Assembly (NCBI GenBank): GCA_039029935.1
Contig: JBCCFC010000536.1
Span: forward strand, 1 to 8,743
Reading direction: 5' to 3'
Origin: G039029935 sp039029935
Lineage (GTDB): Bacteria > Chloroflexota > Anaerolineae > Caldilineales > Caldilineaceae
DNA: 8,743 bases
The translations under genes and the position numbers were made by a program. A model generated the notes under the pieces. It was given only the letters and a program-made list of their open reading frames with translations, was not told the DNA's origin and made no database searches. Shown piece after piece: positions 6,640 through 8,743 of the stretch (the stretch's first letter is position 1; each line of letters starts with the position of its first letter).

Positions 6640-7992
6640 TCAGACCCGCTTACCTGCAATGGCCTCAACCATCAATTCTCCATCATCTGCCCGATCTGTC
6701 GCTAATTGGGTTTGGTTCGCATCATTCTGGCTGTGACCATTTTGGCTGTGACCATTCTGGCTGTGACCGTTCAATGAATGCCCTGACACAGCCTGCGTTT
6801 GCACCTCCTGCAATGTTTGTAGCACTGGATATGAGGCCACTGGACCTACCTGCGCTGTTGAGACTGGTGCGATGCGGCTGAGTGCTTTTTCAATGTAAGG
6901 TGCTAATCCTTCGGCCTTCTGCCGCTGGCGCTCTGCCTCTCTAGCTTTAAATTCTGGCAAAATCTGCTGTCCAAAGAGTTGTAATGAGCCAATGACATCC
7001 TCTTGGCGATTATTGCCTGCCTGCTGCAAGAAGAGTACTTGATCCACACCTGCCTCCTCAAACTGCGTCAGTGTTGCTCGAACTTGATCGGGATTGCCAA
7101 TGCAGCCAGTCGGCTCTTGACGTTCAGGGCGGTTTTTCTGAAAATCAGCCCATATATCAAAGGTGCCTGGATGGTGTGTGCCATGAATATAGTAATGGCT
7201 TAAGGCATAGCCAAAGAACTGGAACCCCTCCAGCCCCTTTTCAACCGCCACATCACTGTCTTCATCACACATAAACCCCGTGACCATCGCAATATTGGGA
7301 TTGACCGCTTGACCAATCGGCTCACACTCATTTTTGAATGCTGTATAATATTCATCAACCCAATGCTTGGCCTCTGCACCATCCACAAATGCAAAACAGA
7401 GCGCACCCATCCCCAAACGTGCAGCTTGGATAATTGTTTGCCGATTGCTACAGGCCACCCATAGCGGCGGATGTGGTCTTTGTGCAGGTTTGGGGACCAC
7501 GTTGCGCGCAGGCATGGCGAAATATGTCCCCTCATAACCCGGATAGGGACTATAGGCCATCATCTTCGCTGTTTCATGCACAGCCTCTAGCCACATCTGC
7601 TCACGCTGGTCAGGATCAATCCCAAACCCTTCCAACTCAATCCGCGAACTAGATTTTCCGGTCCCCCATTGTGCGCGGCCATTGCTGACCAAATCCAATG
7701 TGGCGATGCGTTCTGCAACACGGGCAGGGTGATTGTAGTTGGGTGGCATCAAAACGATGCCATGTCCCAATCGGATCTGCGCTGTGCGCTGGCTACATGC
7801 AGCCAAAAAGACTTCTGGTGCAGAAGAGTGTGAATATTCCTCAAGGAAGTGGTGCTCAACAGCCCAAACGTAGTCAATCCCAAGCTGATCAGCGACGGCG
7901 ACCTGCTCCAATGCGTTTTGAAAACACGTTAGCTCATCCCCTTCTCGCCAAGGGCGTGGTAGCTGATGCTCATAAAATATCCCAAATTGCAT
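6640..7992 (-). CDS. LLM-class flavin-dependent oxidoreductase (bacterial luciferase-like monooxygenase)
   Basis: A cytoplasmic TIM-barrel monooxygenase that uses reduced flavin (FMN or F420); the substrate is unknown. Visible family features, numbered from the ATG at 7992 (450 residues): the first strand MQFGIFYEHQLPRPW, VEHHFLEEYSHSSAPEV around 45-61, GHGIVLMPP, HPARVAERIATLDLVSNGR around 88-106, WGTGKSSSRIE, and PLWVACSNRQTIIQAARLGMG in the second half. I prefer the ATG at 7992-7990 to the one 6 bp upstream at 7998 because GGGGGA (8003-7998) is spaced 5 nt from the former and abuts the latter. The catalytic domain ends near residue 350. The remaining tail is polar, with four GHSxN repeats at 404-423, and is probably disordered. 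It is convergent with the protease gene and shares its terminator. It probably has its own promoter. Confidence 0.9.
   Translation of the reverse strand: MQFGIFYEHQLPRPWREGDELTCFQNALEQVAVADQLGIDYVWAVEHHFLEEYSHSSAPEVFLAACSQRTAQIRLGHGIVLMPPNYNHPARVAERIATLDLVSNGRAQWGTGKSSSRIELEGFGIDPDQREQMWLEAVHETAKMMAYSPYPGYEGTYFAMPARNVVPKPAQRPHPPLWVACSNRQTIIQAARLGMGALCFAFVDGAEAKHWVDEYYTAFKNECEPIGQAVNPNIAMVTGFMCDEDSDVAVEKGLEGFQFFGYALSHYYIHGTHHPGTFDIWADFQKNRPERQEPTGCIGNPDQVRATLTQFEEAGVDQVLFLQQAGNNRQEDVIGSLQLFGQQILPEFKAREAERQRQKAEGLAPYIEKALSRIAPVSTAQVGPVASYPVLQTLQEVQTQAVSGHSLNGHSQNGHSQNGHSQNDANQTQLATDRADDGELMVEAIAGKRV
6724..6783 (-). repeat. In-frame 15-bp tandem repeat encoding GHSQN units
   Basis: The 15-bp units are 6724-6738, 6739-6753 (one base different) and 6754-6768, plus a diverged fourth unit at 6769-6783. 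On the minus strand they encode GHSLN followed by three GHSQN in the C-terminal tail of the monooxygenase. The DNA is nearly identical, including third positions, which suggests recent slippage. Confidence 0.92.
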
Positions 7993-7997
7993 GGTCA

Positions 7998-8003
7998 TCC
8001 CCC
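7998..8003 (-). promoter_or_regulatory. Ribosome binding site deciding the monooxygenase start
   Basis: GGGGGA on the minus strand lies 5 nt before the ATG at 7992 and directly touches the alternative ATG at 7998. It therefore favours the shorter product that begins MQFGIFYE. Confidence 0.6.
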
Positions 8004-8044
8004 ATTGATTCTATGCAGTTTATAATAGGTCCAAATTGCATATC

Positions 8045-8073
8045 ATTATAGAGTGATTGCCACATGTCTACAA
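8045..8073 (-). promoter_or_regulatory. Sigma70-like promoter for the monooxygenase gene
   Basis: On the minus strand a perfect TATAAT lies at 8050-8045, with TTGTAG at 8073-8068 and a 17-bp spacer. The -10 is consensus and the -35 matches 3 of 6 bases. Transcription would start near 8038, giving a leader of about 45 nt. It lies in the 142-bp gap between the two minus-strand genes. Confidence 0.5.
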
Positions 8074-8134
8074 ATGCGACGAATCTGACCAACGAGTAGG
8101 GATATTATGACGCAAGTCTTACGTGTTGATAGAA

Positions 8135-8632
8135 TTAGCTTGTATCTGTCTGTAAAAATTGATTATGTAGGTCCTGTGCAAATGTTTGTGCATAGGAAAC
8201 TAGCTGCTCGCGTGATGGATATCTGTACAAATTCCCGTTGGTTTTTGCCAATAATTTGGATTGATCTGATTTCTGTGTATGTGGAATCAGGATATAGGCA
8301 TGGTTGTCATTGGCTGTATCCATAAATTGTTGAAGACGCGGATCATCCTCAAATGGCCGAACATAGGCCATTTCGCAGGGGAGAATAACACAGACAGCGG
8401 AATTCACATCCTGCGCCACTTCTCGCAGCGATGCATCGGACGTGAGTGTCAATCCATGATACCCAGAGGCAGATGTCCCCCCTAACCCAACAAGCTGTAC
8501 ACGGATTCCTTTATTGCGTAGTGATGTTACAAAGATAGATGCTGATGTTTCGTCAAAATGTTTGCCCCACAAAATATATACAGATGGTTGGCTCTGTATT
8601 TTTGTAAAAACAGTACTTGGGGTACTATTACT
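8135..8632 (-). CDS. DJ-1/PfpI-like (class I glutamine amidotransferase-like fold) protein, 5' end missing
   Basis: Tentative fold assignment. The visible part has the alternating strand/helix pattern of this superfamily: PSVYILWGKHFDETSASIF, GIRVQLVGLGG, a substrate-side loop GYHGLTLTSDASLREV, AVCVILPCEMAYVRPFEDDPRLQQFMDTA, then NHAYILIPH. In DJ-1/PfpI proteins the last strand is usually followed by the nucleophile (a Cys-His-Gly type elbow). Here it reads I-P-H, so the catalytic cysteine seems absent, suggesting a non-catalytic or ligand-binding member. The frame is open upstream of 8632 to the window edge, but beyond that point the DNA is GC-rich and encodes a dUTPase in another frame, so I end the credible part at the join. 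A TTG at 8572 would be an internal start that cuts into the first strand. The stop is TAA at 8137-8135. Confidence 0.5.
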   Translation of the reverse strand, partial: SNSTPSTVFTKIQSQPSVYILWGKHFDETSASIFVTSLRNKGIRVQLVGLGGTSASGYHGLTLTSDASLREVAQDVNSAVCVILPCEMAYVRPFEDDPRLQQFMDTANDNHAYILIPHTQKSDQSKLLAKTNGNLYRYPSREQLVSYAQTFAQDLHNQFLQTDTS

Positions 8633-8742
8633 CGGGTGACCGGTGCCACGACCAACTGGGCGATGCGTTCGCCGTGGCGGACCGTGAACGGGTCGCGGCC
8701 GTGGTTGATCAGGAGCACTTGAAGCTCGCCACGATAGTCTTC
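8527..8742 (-). pseudogene. dut: dUTPase fragment fused to unrelated DNA
   Basis: Reading left from 8742, the peptide begins EDYRGELQVLLINHGRDPF and continues through GERIAQLVVAPVTRV. These are the conserved DYRGE and RIAQLV motifs of trimeric dUTP diphosphatase, the enzyme that hydrolyses dUTP to dUMP. Homology stops at about 8632. The frame then runs on as unrelated residues to a stop at 8527, antiparallel to nothing but out of frame with the DJ-1-like gene. The final glycine-rich motif (RGxxGFGSTG), expected some 20-30 residues later, is missing. The N-terminal part lies outside the window. GC is about 65% in 8634-8743 (72 of 110 bases counted) against 30% in 8571-8630 (18 of 60). The fragment is either a chimeric join or a broken, transferred gene. 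Confidence 0.75.
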
Positions 8743-8743
8743 G

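Noticed and set aside
6724..6783. CRISPR-like array
   Set aside because: The 15-bp units are directly adjacent without spacers and keep a coding frame, so this is a coding minisatellite.
8107..8325. 72-residue plus-strand open frame with an ATG at 8107
   Set aside because: It is antisense to the 3' half of the DJ-1-like gene, has no convincing ribosome binding site and shows no domain pattern.

Overview
The window looks like a fragment of a Chloroflexota (Anaerolineae-like) genome. This is inferred from the gene types rather than from any marker gene. They are a very long GT-C glycosyltransferase with a large extracytoplasmic tail, a secreted gingipain-type (C25) cysteine protease ending in a short hydrophobic 'FLP' motif, and a luciferase-like flavin monooxygenase with the 'GIFYE' start. 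No rRNA, tRNA, CRISPR array or transposase gene is visible.

Layout: (1) 89-3040 (+) is a 983-residue polytopic membrane glycosyltransferase. Its first coding bases are mirrored by an inverted copy at 1-77, which would also encode the start of a divergent paralogue. (2) 3041-3477 is a 437-bp gap with no gene. It holds a REP-like GC-rich hairpin that overlaps a second, competing hairpin. (3) 3478-6510 (+) is a secreted C25-family protease with a signal peptide, a clear His/Cys pair and a C-terminal FLPII motif. (4) 6587-6622 is a strong bidirectional terminator between convergent genes. (5) 7992-6640 (-) is the LLM-class monooxygenase, whose tail carries an in-frame 15-bp tandem repeat, with a promoter-like site upstream. 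(6) 8632-8135 (-) is the 3' part of a protein resembling the DJ-1/PfpI fold. (7) 8743-8633 is a GC-rich scrap encoding the middle of a dUTPase, joined abruptly to the AT-rich DNA.

The genes do not form one obvious pathway. The two plus-strand genes both act at or outside the membrane: sugar transfer from a lipid carrier, and a secreted protease. The two minus-strand genes look like soluble enzymes and may be expressed in the same direction, although a promoter-like site lies between them. The central 220-8630 region reads as coherent genomic DNA.

Both edges are suspicious. The left edge folds back on its own sequence, and the right edge jumps from about 30% to about 65% GC inside a reading frame. 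Together they suggest chimeric joins, as seen in amplified single-cell or metagenome assemblies, although real rearrangements are not excluded. I see no convincing complete new multi-gene system. The most promising biology is the protease with its possible C-terminal sorting motif.
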